A stretch of DNA of 64,000 bases from Floccularia luteovirens (GCA_009739215.1 VSJF01000006.1:1488001-1552000); one strand, 5' to 3'. Numbered from the stretch's first letter, positions 1 to 11,829 are shown. Numbers and translations: made by a program. Notes: generated by a model not told the origin, from the letters alone.

Positions 1-692
1 TAATTTGGTGAATTGAAGATATTGTAGTGCGTAGTAAAGGAAGTCGGAAATGAAGGTGTGAATCGCTAAAGAATTGAAGACAGCTATGGAAAAAGCCACA
101 GCGGATGACGTTGGACGCCTTTCTTTGGGAAATTTGTAATTTTTCCATTGAATACCTCGAGCATCACTTGCGAGGTCCTGAGCATCCTCAAAAAGCTGTC
201 TGATGTTGAGCCATTTATCCACTTCTTCATGAGCTTTGTGGTCCAGTCTTGCCCTCTTGACGAATGGTTTCTGTTTGATTGCCCAATCCACGATTCTTAA
301 TGTCATGATTCCCATAGCAATCTTAGTTGCAACACATTATTTCACAGACCTAACGAAACGAAGGAAATATACTCACTATATAAACAAAATTCCAATAATT
401 ATATCGACCATCCGGATACTGTTTGGCAAAGTCAAGATGGGCAATGGCGCAGTAAGCAAACCACAGAGCGATAGGGAGTAGTAACAAGCGGATTAATCGC
501 GTATTGCGCATTAAGACTAGGACGGCAAAGGCATAGTAGCTAGCGATGAATGGCAGAAGTTCTGTCGAGATAGATTTTAGATTCGCAGCTGATCTTGACT
601 CCGGTGGAGGAAGAAGAGTGTTGAACCTGGATATCTCAGCTTCATTATGAACTCCTGATAAAAGCGAAATAGAACTTACAAGGAAATCATCT
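1..692 (-). CDS. Wax synthase-like membrane protein (5' part, runs off the window)
   Basis: Translated on the minus strand, the stretch around 590-400 reads as a hydrophobic N-terminal region (ELLPFIASYYAFAVLVL, then RLIRLLLLPIALWFAY) followed by LDFAKQYPDG. An intron near 375-340 leads into AMGIMTLRIVDWAIKQKPFV and a charged loop with WLNIRQLFEDAQDLASDARG, then another hydrophobic stretch at the window edge. This order (PxI..Y.AL helix, R..LLP helix, MA.G..LR.VDWA block) is what I know from basidiomycete wax synthase-like proteins, multi-pass membrane O-acyltransferase relatives often near terpenoid genes. The C-terminal catalytic part is outside the window, so activity cannot be judged. The start is uncertain: an ATG at 690-692 followed by a short first intron is the best guess, but I could not join it in frame convincingly. 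Family call fairly secure, substrate unknown. Confidence 0.6.
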
Positions 693-747
693 TTGTGAGG
701 ATAAGAAGAGAGTTAAGTGTTGGCAAACCATTTATTCGACGACCAGT

Positions 748-758
748 CCCTATATATC
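748..758 (-). promoter_or_regulatory. TATA-like box of the wax synthase-like gene
   Basis: On the minus strand AGATATATAGGG lies about 60 nt upstream of the likely ATG at 690-692. Spacing and sequence fit a TATA element; there is no other support. Confidence 0.3.
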
Positions 759-1767
759 TTGTTTCAGATTTTTAGGAGTTCCGAGTCACTCTGGGCCTGT
801 TCCTAAGTCTGCCTCCATCATAGGGTGATTTCGTTAAATTTGATGTAATTGGCGAACTGCTTATGTAATTTTGTACGTCATTCAACTTTGTATCACAATC
901 ATGGTAAGAACAAAGTTGCTACTAGTACCACGTCAATCTCTAATCACTCTGCCCGGATTCATGGAAATTGACAATGGGCCTGAGCATTTGCAACTCCGGT
1001 CTGTACATTACCGGACCATATTCGTCACTTCAATGAATTGCATGAAGTCACGTAGGAACCAGAATGAATCATCGTCTCGCAAGAACCAGACACTAATCAC
1101 ATATCTTCAGTTATTCATATGGGAATGATTTCTTAAGATGGTACTCATCATCACCAGTTTCGGGATGACCCCGTAAAGCCCGGGAATTAGGAGCTTAGAA
1201 CGAATTGTAAATGTCTGGAATGAATTCTTTAAGAGCCTGAAAGTAGGGGCAATTGGTTAAAAAAAAAAGAACTCCGGGTTGGCTTTGACCGTCGCCCTCT
1301 GTCTCTGCGTTCGGGAGTAGTGACATTGCCGGCACTAATTGTGGTGGGCATGGCAAGTTGCACTAACGAGAACGAAGAGGAAACCAAATAGCCACATTTC
1401 GGCATGTCAATGGGTAATATTTTCTTCATGCACATATCTCATATTGTCTTTCGCAAGTTCATCGTGATGACCATGACCATCGTCTGGAGACTTGGCAATT
1501 AATGGAAGAGGATTTATAGATGGAGTAGGCTGGTTCTTCAACATTTCAACCCAGGAATGCTTCTCTTTTTCTTGTGTGGGTGATCTTTGTGTAACATTTT
1601 GTATGTTATTTAAGAGCGGTTCACTGGAATATTATGATGTCTTGGGTCGGGTACCATCCGCCGAAAGCTATCCAAAAATGAAATTTCCCAGATTTTCGCG
1701 ATTGTCAGCGTTATAACTACATATTGAATACTTTGAATATTTATGTCGTCAGCGTTTCTTCACCACG
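759..1767. other. Intergenic stretch without a recognisable gene
   Basis: Short open frames exist on both strands but none shows a recognisable domain, a run of family-like residues or a convincing exon pattern. I see no RNA gene or mobile element. The tract of A at 1259-1268 is unremarkable. Confidence 0.4.
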
Positions 1768-3445
1768 TCAAATTAGCCCAATTCGGGTCGAGAATTTGAA
1801 ATCAATTGTTTTGCTCTTGGCCAAATGAACTAGTTGCGTTTCTGGTAAGGCATCCATTGCTTCCTTTAGTTCATCGCCATCCAATGCGTAGACCCAGATG
1901 GTGATGTCCAAGGAAACGTGCCTCAATTTCGACCACCCAGGTTTGTTGAGCACTTTGTCTAGCTTTCCCCAAGCATCACCAGTCGAACACTCTGCATCTG
2001 TGTCCACATAGAATGCAATTTTAATAGTTTCCACAACATTTCTGTCCGTCATTGCCTCCAGTTCCTCGCATAGACCGAGCAAAGGATCAGAGGGTTCTCC
2101 TTCTTCAACCATGACCTCCAAGTCCAATGTCTTCAAAGTATGGGAGCTGTAGAGTTTCGTACAAGAAACTTAATAGTAAACACGCTAGCTCAGTGTTTGC
2201 GTGGTCAAACGACTATAATATTATTTACCTTAATAGTAAACACGCTAGCTACTTTACTATTAGTATAAATTGTAAGGGAAATAAAGAATGTTCTCACCTC
2301 AGTGTTTGCGTGGTCAAACGACTGAGGTGTTCAGAAAATATCAAGATGTTTAAATATTTAAAGAGCAGAGAGGCTATACCTTTTTTTGAGGTAGCGTAAA
2401 AAGAGAAAACAAACGAATCTACTTTTAAGTGATCAAAGGAGGACATGGAAAAGGAATGGTATGGTTATTGACGCAGATGTTAATAAAAGGAATGGTATGA
2501 TAAAATGAAGGTGCGTTATGTCCGATGAATTTGGGTGCGCGTTTGGACTTGCGCGCGCTTGTTATTTCAACAGGAGCTAGGGGCAGTGATTTTTGCAACA
2601 TTTCTGAAAGTTATTTCGGGACCAACTGGTGACAGAGATTAGGTTGTACTTAGTAGCTAACATCGTGACGTACCAAAGAGCTTGAGAACTTCAAGGTGCT
2701 CAACGCCCTTTAGCACACGTTCTGTGGCAAAAACGTCTTCGTCCTCATCGTATTTTGCATCGAGCTTCTTGAGAGTAGTGAAATCAAAAGCTGGATTTCC
2801 ATTGGCAAGTTTGGCGTCCAAGATCTTGTGTGTTATTGGAGCAGACCGCATTCCGCCGATATACTCCTGGAGCCTTGGACCTTTCGATACAATGGCGGGA
2901 GGGTCAATCTCCACTATATCGACATTTTCGACATCTAGACAGATGAGATTGGCACAGGGAGCAATGTCGGAAACTGGGAAGTTTTGGAACCATTGGATTT
3001 TGAGATGGGTGAGAGTTGGTAGGTGCATGAGATGAAGAAGCGCCTTTCGCATTCCTTCAGGCATCCCTAACCAGTCGATTTTTTTTACACTGTGCGACCA
3101 AATAAAAAGGGATTCCAGTTTTGTAATCTTTTGCAACACCCTAGGAAGACTTCGGTGCTGAAGGTCGTAATCCGTTAGTCGAAAATTGAATTTGCGGATG
3201 TAGTTGGGGATATCAGGGTCTCTGCTAGAGAGCAGGTGTACAAGGTTGTGCGTCTTCGGCGGAGATTCTACCTTGGAGAATGGATCATTAATTTGGATGT
3301 TGGAGAAAATGTGTTTGCGAGAGAGAGAGACGAAGGCCCGAGACGCCAAAGAAAATGATTTTATAGTATCTATATCCTGCTCATCACCGAGGGTGTCGAC
3401 GATGATGCCGGCGATGTCGAGTGGAAGGGCAGGTACACCTGACAT
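1768..3445 (-). pseudogene. F-box/LRR-like protein gene split by an insertion
   Basis: The N-terminal half (3445-2657) starts MSGVPALPLDIAGIIVDTLG, the F-box-like helix, followed by SLASRAFVSLSRKHIFSNIQI and LRR-like text including HLMHLPTLTHLKIQWFQNFP. The C-terminal half (about 2169-1768) contains HTLKTLDLEVMVEEGEPSDP and W..LDKVL.KPGWSKLRHVSLDITIW, the usual C-terminus of agaricomycete F-box proteins. The two pieces are in the same order and on the same strand. About 490 nt lie between them; they can be entered through a normal intron (GTACGT..CAG near 2674-2627) but then hit a stop after roughly 20 unrelated residues. The intervening DNA holds two hairpins and duplicated 22- and 26-mers. 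F-box proteins select substrates for SCF ubiquitin ligases; the target here is unknown. I infer one gene inactivated by insertion; a long, unusual intron is the alternative. Confidence 0.6.
2169..2327. repeat. Hairpin-rich repeat cluster inside the F-box gene
   Basis: A 22-mer (CTTAATAGTAAACACGCTAG plus CT) occurs at 2169-2190 and 2229-2250. A 26-mer beginning CTCAGTGTTTGCGTGG occurs at 2189-2214 and 2298-2323. Two perfect or near-perfect hairpins are present: TAATAGTAAA/TTTACTATTA at 2231-2262, and CCTCAGTGTTTG paired with CAAACGACTGAGG (one bulged G) at 2297-2327. Each hairpin shares one arm plus loop with a solo copy upstream. Confidence 0.7.
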
Positions 3446-3499
3446 GGGCGTTACAGTTGTAGGATTTTGGTACTATAATTGTAAGGACAAGGAAAAGTG

Positions 3500-4064
3500 A
3501 GTCGCGATGTGAGAGGCCAACGAGTATAACCAGTGGCACATTGTTCGTGAACCTACTGACACGGAATCAGCCAGCGACGAGGAAAATGACCAGATGCGAC
3601 GTGGTCGCCCCTCAGTTCCACATACACAATCCTATTCTCCTCCCTCGGCTTGGAGGACGAGCCTTCAAAGCTTCAAAGCTTCAGGTTCAGAACGCTTCCA
3701 GCCAATCATTATATCTATATTCAAATACCCCGAAACACCACATACCAGCCTAGAACATATAACTAACACTCCAGGTAAACTTTTTCCTGTGATCCCAGAC
3801 TTGCATATATAAGTTATATGATCATTTGTTTGTTCGTTTTGGTCGTCACAAACTCCATCTCTACAACTCTCCTTCTCCTTTACCTGTACCCCTACTTCGA
3901 CGTCATTAAACTCTTCAAGCTTAAGGCAACCCCTACATAATATGCCGAAAACTCAACTTAGAAAGAAAAAGGTTATTTGCGATTCATTAAATTACTCGTA
4001 ACTGCTTCGAACATACACCCATGCTGGTTCTGGCCTGGCACACTCAGGATGACAAACGGCGTAA
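3500..4064 (+). other. Intergenic region with a coding-like fragment
   Basis: From about 3515 to 3775 one forward frame stays open and reads NEYNQWHIVREPTDTESASD followed by a polar stretch, ending in front of a possible donor (GTAAAC, 3775). It has no usable ATG upstream (a TGA precedes it) and no domain I recognise. It may be a gene remnant or chance. A pyrimidine-rich stretch at 3835-3915 shows nothing else. Confidence 0.25.
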
Positions 4065-5398
4065 ATGACAGGACTTTGGCAAGAAGTTAAACTCAAGTCC
4101 CAATGCTCTGTGTTATTCCATTCTCTACTTCTTCGTGGGACTGATCACGTCTTTTCTCTTCTGGTGATCAACCGTGATCAGGGGATAAAGGAGATTGGCG
4201 ATATCTATCAGATTGCACGTGGATTAGGAATTGTGATATCACCTAACGTCACTTCCATGAATTCAAGTTTGCGGGACCTCGTTGCAGATTTTTTGATGAA
4301 CAAACGACAAATGCATTGATCATACACCATACATAGAACAGAGTCTTTGTGGTGTAGCCGAAACATGCTTGGACAGGATGAATGAATCCCTACAATGTAA
4401 TTACCCACAACGCTTCATCGAGACATCGAAGTTAATGGCCTGACTCGACTGGTTGGGAAACACATACTAAAGGATCTACAATGCGTAGTCGTTAATTGGA
4501 TGGTACACATACTGGATATCCGACACCCGACCGACAGTTTGATGAAGAAGCTTGATGAGCTCTTGTTTGACGATCTGTTGCATTGGATTGAGGTGCTGAG
4601 TGCGTCGGGTTGCGTGGATAAATAAAGTTTGTGCATTGCTACAGCGTCTTGATGAACACATTTTGGTGAGTGTTGTGATTGATATGTGGAACCTTCTTTC
4701 TGATTTTTGATGCATTGTTGCAGAGCTACAATGAAGATGGATCGAATTTCCAAGCTTTGCGAAACAATCAGAGATGTCACCCACTTCCTTCATTCGTCTA
4801 GTTCCATGATATGCCAAGCACACCTGCACAGCTACATCTCTGCCCTACCCCTATTCCCATCCAAGGGGCTTCTTACCAGACATACATTAGGGAGGATATC
4901 AACAACAGGCCACAAGCACAGATTTCATTAAATATAATTGAGCTCGATACTCTTTATTTGGTTGAACAGCATTGTGGCGGTATTCACGGCGTTGCATTTT
5001 CACCAAATGGCCCCCAGCCCATCAGTCGTGGAATTGATGGAATGATTTGTATATCTAACAGAATGTCTGGAGACGAGGTTCATCAAATGAAGGGCCATTC
5101 AGATTTTGTTCAATGTGCAGTGTTCCGGTCTGACGGATGGAAAATCGCTAGCTGTGGCAATGATATAGTGATTCATATCTGGAGTGTTCGGCCTGGCCAA
5201 CTACTCGACAAATTGATTGGTCACAACTACTATGTCGAGTGGGTCGAATTCTTTCGAGACAGCTCAAAGCTCATCGATCGCTCTGATTATGAAGAGATCA
5301 CATGCAAGAAAATCGAAATTTTTGATATCAGACTCGAACATCAAATGCGGCTGGTTTTAGGAGCCCGTGTAAGTACAAGAAAAGCTTTGCAAGTGTAA
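4065..5398 (+). pseudogene. NACHT-WD40 (NLR-type) gene relic
   Basis: Broken frames follow the known order of the region between the NACHT ATPase and the WD40 propeller of agaricomycete NLRs. They are: SSLRDLVADFLMN (about 4261-4300); CGVAETCLDRMNESLQCN (about 4350-4400); MVHILDIRHPTDSLMKKLDE and FDDLLHWIEVLSASGCVDK (about 4500-4625); DVTHFLHSSSSM and AHLHSYISALPLFPSKG (about 4770-4870). Two WD40-like repeats follow (GVAFSPNGPQPISRGIDG; GHSDFVQCAVFRSDGWKIAS, about 4985-5245). Stops and frame changes separate nearly all blocks, and no P-loop is found upstream, so the ATPase part is lost. Intact relatives are thought to act in non-self recognition and programmed cell death. The family assignment rests on my recall of the linker consensus. 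Confidence 0.65.
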
Positions 5399-8382
5399 TT
5401 GCGCGCTCCGACAGATTGGTGTATTCGTATTTCTCACAGGACCAATTGCAATCACCTGGTCAACCACCCTCCGTCACTGGGACAGAGGGTTGTCGATATA
5501 AGACTGCGCTACGCATTCGACACGTCCCAAAACCCCAGTTACAATTAGTGGTAGGGTTAAACACTTTGATCTACCTTCTGAGCAATAATAATCTTTGAAA
5601 ACGTGTTTTGGAGCCGACGTAGAGCTGTGCAAACTATGAAAGCGTTCCTGAAATGTTGTCGAGTTACTAATGTCATATATAATGATTAGGAGTTGATACA
5701 TATTCTCGGACATCCACTCCTCTCAAATGCCCACTCCTTACCCCCTACTTGGTATGTTTCTATGATTTATATAAATCGCGCGCGCATTGAGCTGGTTTTT
5801 ATACTCTGCAGATATTCCCCCTGGGGATTTTTCCAATTTGTTTGACTTCCAAGCAATGTGATATTCGGCATTGCCTCTTGAAGAAACTTTGCTAAATTGG
5901 ATTACAGACACATGGGGGTGGCACACAATACTTTCATTCAACTCCCCTTACGCTCCTCATATTACGGAGGATAAAGTACAACTGTTCTTAATTTTCTGTC
6001 TAACTGTGGTAGGGCATTATCCGAATAATGATAATGATATCCTTTCTTACAATATCGAAGCTTCAAGTGATCCATCACCACCACAACCTAGGGGAACAAT
6101 ACTACTTGACGCAATGGAGAAGAAACTTGGGAAAGGAACCCTCTCTGGAAACGCGGAAGAACATAAAACTTTTTGTACCGAAACTCGAAGAAACTGAAAA
6201 TTGGTTGAAGAGTATTTAAGCTAGCAAGGAGAAGATGATGGACAAATGTTGCTAAATAAGATAAATTCATTTTCGGATATCATGATAGAACATTTGAACA
6301 ACGTAAGATTTGTCTCTGATATCATTCTAGCATATATGATAACTTGATTCACAGGAGATTTCAAGTAAGATACGTGCGGTGTTTACTGAGAGGGAATTGA
6401 AGGACATCGATAGCGAGTTTATGAAACTCGCATTGAAGCATATGGATTTTTATATAACTCTCCCTTTGAATGCTATTCGTGGAAACCCGGCTACGCCTCG
6501 GTTTGTGTCATCATACGCAATCAGACAAGTATATGCTTATGTCCGAGTGCAAGTTCCCTCCCATCCCATACCCTCTGAAATTGGTTATTCGATGGTGATT
6601 TTCAAGAGGGCATAATGAGGCATGGAAATTGGCCTTTGGATATGTATGGCAAACCTGTGGTATTACCAGGTCCAGTCGCATGATATTTTTTTAAGTCTAT
6701 GTTAAGTACCCTACAGGGTATCTTTTCCATAATCAGCACCTATTCGTGCTATGTTTCCGATAGCATGGTTTGCCAAGATATAATATCTCGGTCCCGTATG
6801 AAAGCATTAGTCAAGAAGCCCATTTTCTACACCACATCAATGAACATCTTGACGCACGGCAGTTTCCAGATCGAAGTGGACAGGTAAAAATGCTTATCCA
6901 AGGTCCAATTCCGACCTTCTCGCCAGTCTCCCATGTTCGACAAGCCATGGGTACCGGGTCTCTGCCTATGTCACGGGGCTTTATGCTCAGCGATAGCATC
7001 AAAGCCTGCAAGCGTCATTAATCGCACATGAGTACAAACTTAGTGTACTTATCACGGGGTGAATAGGTGGTGTGATGTTGATATACCCCTTATGAACTGC
7101 CGGCCATATGGGGGATTGGAAATGGGACAGACAATGTATAAGTACTCAAATATCATTATGTCTTTTGTCATGATGAGAGCTGGTATTCTTATTGAAAGAA
7201 TTTGGACGGCACTCACTAAAGTTTAGGAATTTGTTGTTGCTATACCAATGTCACACTTGTTTCGGATCATTGGAGCTGGCAAGACAAAAAGCATCGAGAG
7301 ACAGGGCAATCATCTTGGAGGACTCAGGGTTCAATGTTCAGGAGTGCACTAGACTGCTGACGAGATTTCAATTTCAGTTCGTGTCTAATTCGCTTATCAA
7401 CCATTCTGACATCTTCTCCGGCAATCTACGCTGTGCCCCAATGCTGCAAGGTAATCAACCGGTCTTCTGATGCACAAGTACCGGCATATAACTCCCAATG
7501 AATCATCACATTCTACGAATTCTTGACAGGCTGAAGGCAAAGGAAAGGATTCAAGAGCTTTACCATATGCTCACGTCAACCAATGGTCTGGTGATTTGTC
7601 CTTGTTCTCATCAAAGCCAGTCGGACGTAGTTGCGGAAGTCGGTAGATGTTTGCTGACTGTTGCAGAGTTAAATTTCCTACCATCAATCACTCAAGTTCT
7701 TCTCACCATTGACAGTCAACCGGTGTATTTCTCCAACCGACAGATACGGAGACTGTTAGAAACTTGGGTATGTCAATTTCATGTTGCCAAGAAAGAAATC
7801 CGACGCGAATATCATGAGCTAAGAAGCTTGTTTGGTGTGTAAATGTCCTTGCAGTTACCGTCCAGTAGACTATCCTTAGGATCCTCTTAAGTTAGTACAA
7901 AATTCAGAACAAGTTACAGTTAACCTCGGATCATCACCCGTGCAAAATCAAGGCACAGAATCCACTCATACCACTCACGAAGTCCAGGCTATTATTACTT
8001 TCGAGTGTGGTTGGCTGGAGCGGGTTTTGTGTGTCTGGAACGCTGTCTGGGCAGCACTATTCATTTGTTTTGGTTCCATTTCTCTTGACAGAATGACAGT
8101 GTTCAGTGTGGTTTTGAACTACAAAGGCTTGACAGCACGGGCTTAGTACTCATTTCTTTGCCTGCTTAAAAACGCTCATTGACGGATACTGGCTTCTTTT
8201 CAGTCGTTTACAAACACGGCACACACACCCGATATCTCTTTTTGGGACTGAAATTGCACTTTACATGAGGACCACATTCCCAGTTCGGGGGCCTGAAGAA
8301 GTTATTTTGCGCTTCGGAGAGCTTCTCGAATCTTTGAAAATAATATAAGTAGGCGTGCGTTGGTCTGCGGATTATAATCAAC
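5399..8382 (+). other. Unidentified degraded coding-like region
   Basis: Several open stretches read like protein but belong to no family I recognise. One possible two-exon piece at about 6215-6610 joins LLNKINSFSDIMIEHLNN across an intron (GTAAGA at 6303 to CAG at 6355) to EISSKIRAVFTERELKDIDS. Others lie at 7192-7470 and 7498-7842 (LLTVAELNFLPSITQVLLTI). The stretches are separated by stops and lack a plausible start, so this looks like one or two decayed genes rather than live ones. The 5.4-5.6 kb part may be the remains of further WD40 repeats of the preceding NLR relic. Between 7850 and 8330 I see nothing. Confidence 0.25.
8336..8352 (+). promoter_or_regulatory. TATA-like element of the GH51 gene
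   Basis: AATAATATAAGTAGG ends about 32 nt upstream of the ATG at 8383. Its position suits a core promoter in fungi, though the match to a TATA box is imperfect. Confidence 0.3.
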
Positions 8383-11300
8383 ATGGTTGGTCTCTTATGC
8401 TCTATACTGGGGCTTGCCCTATTTGCTGTGAGGGGTACAATAGGAACAGTAGTCACTGCGACTGTTAATCCTGTTGCAGCGACTGCTCACCCAATACCAA
8501 CCACGTTATGTGAGTAGACACGTCGTCTCCTTTGTTGTAAAAATGACACTAAATAAAACTTGTGTGTAGGGGGTCAGTCTTTTCAGGTGCGTTGTTTCTG
8601 TATATTTTCGCATCAGGACTGATCGTAGAACATTGAAACAATCGTGGGATAACAGGAAATCAATGTATGTATTCATGAATTTGGTATTAAGATTGACAAA
8701 TGGAGACATTGAATATCTTCCGATTTAGCATGTAAGTCGAACATTGCCCTTTTAAGCCAACGTAAAATCAATCAATGTCCAGAGCGGAGACGGTGGTCTC
8801 TACGCAGAACGTAAGCGGCTTATAATCTGTTCTTTTTTTTCAGGCTGACGTTGCGCCGCAGTCCTTCGCAATCGTGCCTTTCAACAAGTTACACCAGGTA
8901 TTTTCTCTGACACACCCATGATCTCTACTCTGACACGTATACATTGAAGGAACACCAGAGTCTCTGACTGCCTATCACGCAATTGGCGGCTCTACGCTTG
9001 AGGTTGTTCAAGACCCCGTTCCTCTCTCTCAAGCTCTACCGAACTCTCTCAAAGTCACATTCCCAACTGGAAAGCTTCTTCCTGTTGGGTTCGGAAATGA
9101 TGGCTGGTTTGGTAACTATGAACCTCTTAAACGAAGAATGTCTAATTAACTGGTTCCCAGGTATTAAAGTTGATACTACCCTCACATATACTGCTTCCTT
9201 CTTCTATCGGTTCCCGACCTCATCGTCATTCACAGGCAACGCTGTGGTGGGGCTTCAAACATCCACTGGGTTATCCCTGGGCTCCACAACCACACCAATT
9301 AAAGGCACCCAAACAACTTGGCTCCAGGTCACCGTTACGTTCAAACCCGCTCGTGCAGCAGTTAATAATAATAATTGGTTCTTTATCACTTTGGATGGCC
9401 CTGCATCTGCAGGGCAGACGGTCCACTTCGCCATGATGACCTTGTTCCCACCCACCTTCGTGAACAGGCCGAACGGGTTAAGACCGGACTTAGTTGCTGT
9501 TCGCCTCTCTCAATGTTTGCAAACTCTGATAAGCTAACATCAGGATGTAACTAGGCTCTCAGGGAAATGACACCTGGTTTCTTGCGGTTTCCTGGAGGAG
9601 TTAATCTGGTAAGTCTTGGTTATTGAGTAAAAAATGTTTCAACTCACTAACCTGCCAATTAGGAAGTGCGTATTTATATAATTCTATGCCCTTTCCGTCC
9701 TCATATCTGGTAGGGAAACTCGGTCTCTGACCGATGGCGATGGAATTTAACAGTAGGTAGACTCCAAGACCGTCCAGGTATGTTTTTATGCCGCAGAACA
9801 TTAATAAGGAACTGATCAATTTTCATTAGGTCGAATAGGCAATTGGGGCTATGTAAATACCGAGTGATTCATAAAATTATACTATATGTCAGCCCAATTA
9901 CTAATAAGGCTCTGCCATTATTTCAGCGGTTTTGGTTTGCTTGAATTCCTGCAATTTTGCGAGGACACTGCCATAGAACCGATCATGGCCGTATATTCAG
10001 GTACTATCTTGGAAGTGAATTTGGTGTTTTAAGTCGAGACTGATGATCATTGCACTTCAGGTCTTTCAGTGGATGGCAGTGTGGATGACAGTGATCTTGG
10101 CCCACACATTCAAGATGCTATTAATCAGGTGCGAAAAACTCCCGTATTACGATATAATATCTGAACAAGGATGCAGATCAATTTTGCAATAGGACCAGTA
10201 AATACAATAGGTGGTATGTGCTGCATTATTTTGACGAGTTATAAGGCGATGTTTAAATATCTTGTAGGACTGCTACGACAAGCCTTGGGGCATAGCGCAG
10301 CATTCGCCAACGTAAAGCGTATAGAAATCGGTAGTGAGGTAAGATAAATTGGTTTTATTTGAATACATAAACTGACTCATCTCAACTAAAAGGAATTTAT
10401 GGCCTCAGACACGTTAGTCAAACCAAATGTTCTTTCTGAGAATTTTTTATTAATCATCAAGCGCAGCTATGTTGAACGTTGGCAGATCTTCGTAACTATC
10501 CTCAGTCAAAACTTTCCACAGCTACGTGAGGCCCATCCAATGTCTTTTTGTTATACATATTGAAGTGTTTTATCCAGGGTTCATTGCGACCTCAACTCCA
10601 AATAATCCCGTTCTTGCACCTGACCCTACTGATTGGGATGTCCACATCTATCAAACTCCCAGTAAGTCCATAAGTCCATAACTTTCCAGTGAGGATCTGC
10701 ATATTTATGAGTTTCTTGTGTAGGATGGCTTGCCCAGAATTCATTTTTCTATGATAGCTTCCAGGTTTGTTCCGTTATGGAATAGTTAATCAAAATCACT
10801 AAAAGTTTGCTATCCAGCGTAACGGCACGGAGTACCTCGAGGTTCGTCTACCCCAAGGGCAATGTTAAGTCTCCTGATCTTCTGCAATACTCGCTTAGGG
10901 TGAATTTGCTGCGATATCTACATCAAACAATCCAACTCCTGCAAATCCTAATGATTCGGGAACATTCCAGTTCCCAACCATGGAAAGTAAGCTCCATCAT
11001 TGTTAACATCAAATCAACCTTGAAAATACTAAGCCCTAATTCACAAGGTTCGAGTGGAGAAGCTGCGTTTATGACTGGCATAGAGCGCAACGCAGATATT
11101 GTGTTCGGTGCGGCGTATGCACCATTGTTGAATGTAAGAGAATCTTTGCGAAACATCCACACCTATTCATTGATATCAATTATAGAATGTTGCAAGTACA
11201 CAATGGGTACGTATCTTCAACCATGTTGTCGCCCAGGGGAGAGATTAACGCCTATTAAGGCTCCAAGTTTGATTAGCTTTGAGTATGTGGCTTCTATTCG

Positions 11301-11829
11301 AATTTTCTATCCACATCATTAATATTCCTCTTCACAGTGTTACCCAGGTTTACCGCTCCACGAGTTTCTATGTCCAAAAGGTCAGTTAATCCAGTTTGCA
11401 ATATCACCATCTTGGCTACTAAGTGACGTTCTTTTTGTAGTTGTTCAGCACGAACAAGGGCACAGCATATCTTCCAAGCACCTTACCTGACCCGAATGGA
11501 AATGTCTTCTGGAGTATAACAAGGGATGTCCCCAATGCACAAACCATATTCAAGGTATAGTTCTATTACGAATTCTCGACTTTCTTAGTAACAATTGTCA
11601 TCAGGTGGTGAACACCGTGGGCAACTCAGAAAATATAACTTTCGTCACCCCCTTCAATCTTCTTAGCGGGACAGTCACAGTCATTCAAGGCTCTTCTTCT
11701 ACTAGTAACAACCCAACCACGCCGAGCTCCGCAGTACCTGTTGCCTCATCCACGGCGTTCCCTGCCAACACCAAAACTCTGAATTATGTTGCACCACCTT
11801 TCAGTCTTACTATCTTGAGAATAAGTTAG
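8383..11829 (+). CDS. Alpha-L-arabinofuranosidase, GH51 family, secreted
   Basis: This enzyme releases terminal arabinofuranose from plant hemicellulose and pectin. The ATG at 8383 begins a signal peptide (MVGLLCSILGLALFAV) followed by TTLWGQSFQ. A 9-nt exon (8656-8664) and a 3-nt exon (8729-8731) rebuild EINH before SGDGGLYAELLRNRAFQQV. The carbohydrate-binding-like part follows (9000-9460), then FLRFPGGVNLEG and DRWRWNLTVG, and GFGLLEFLQFCEDTAIEPIM. The acid/base block is RIEIGSEEF (Glu at 10336-10338), the nucleophile block GEFAAIS (Glu at 10902-10904), and APSLISFDVTQVYRSTSFYV precedes the C-terminal beta domain. About 20 short introns can be spliced in frame with no internal stop, giving roughly 620 residues. 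Odd point: the residue before the acid/base Glu is Ser (AGT), where clan GH-A enzymes have Asn. The gene looks intact; altered activity is possible. Confidence 0.88.

Noticed and set aside
871..1128. 85-codon open frame upstream of the F-box gene
   Set aside because: No recognisable residues, no exon structure, typical of chance frames in AT-balanced DNA.
2297..2327. tRNA-like arm at the CCTCAGTGTTTG hairpin
   Set aside because: No cloverleaf, no B-box (GGTTCGANTCC) nearby and the arms are too long for an acceptor stem.
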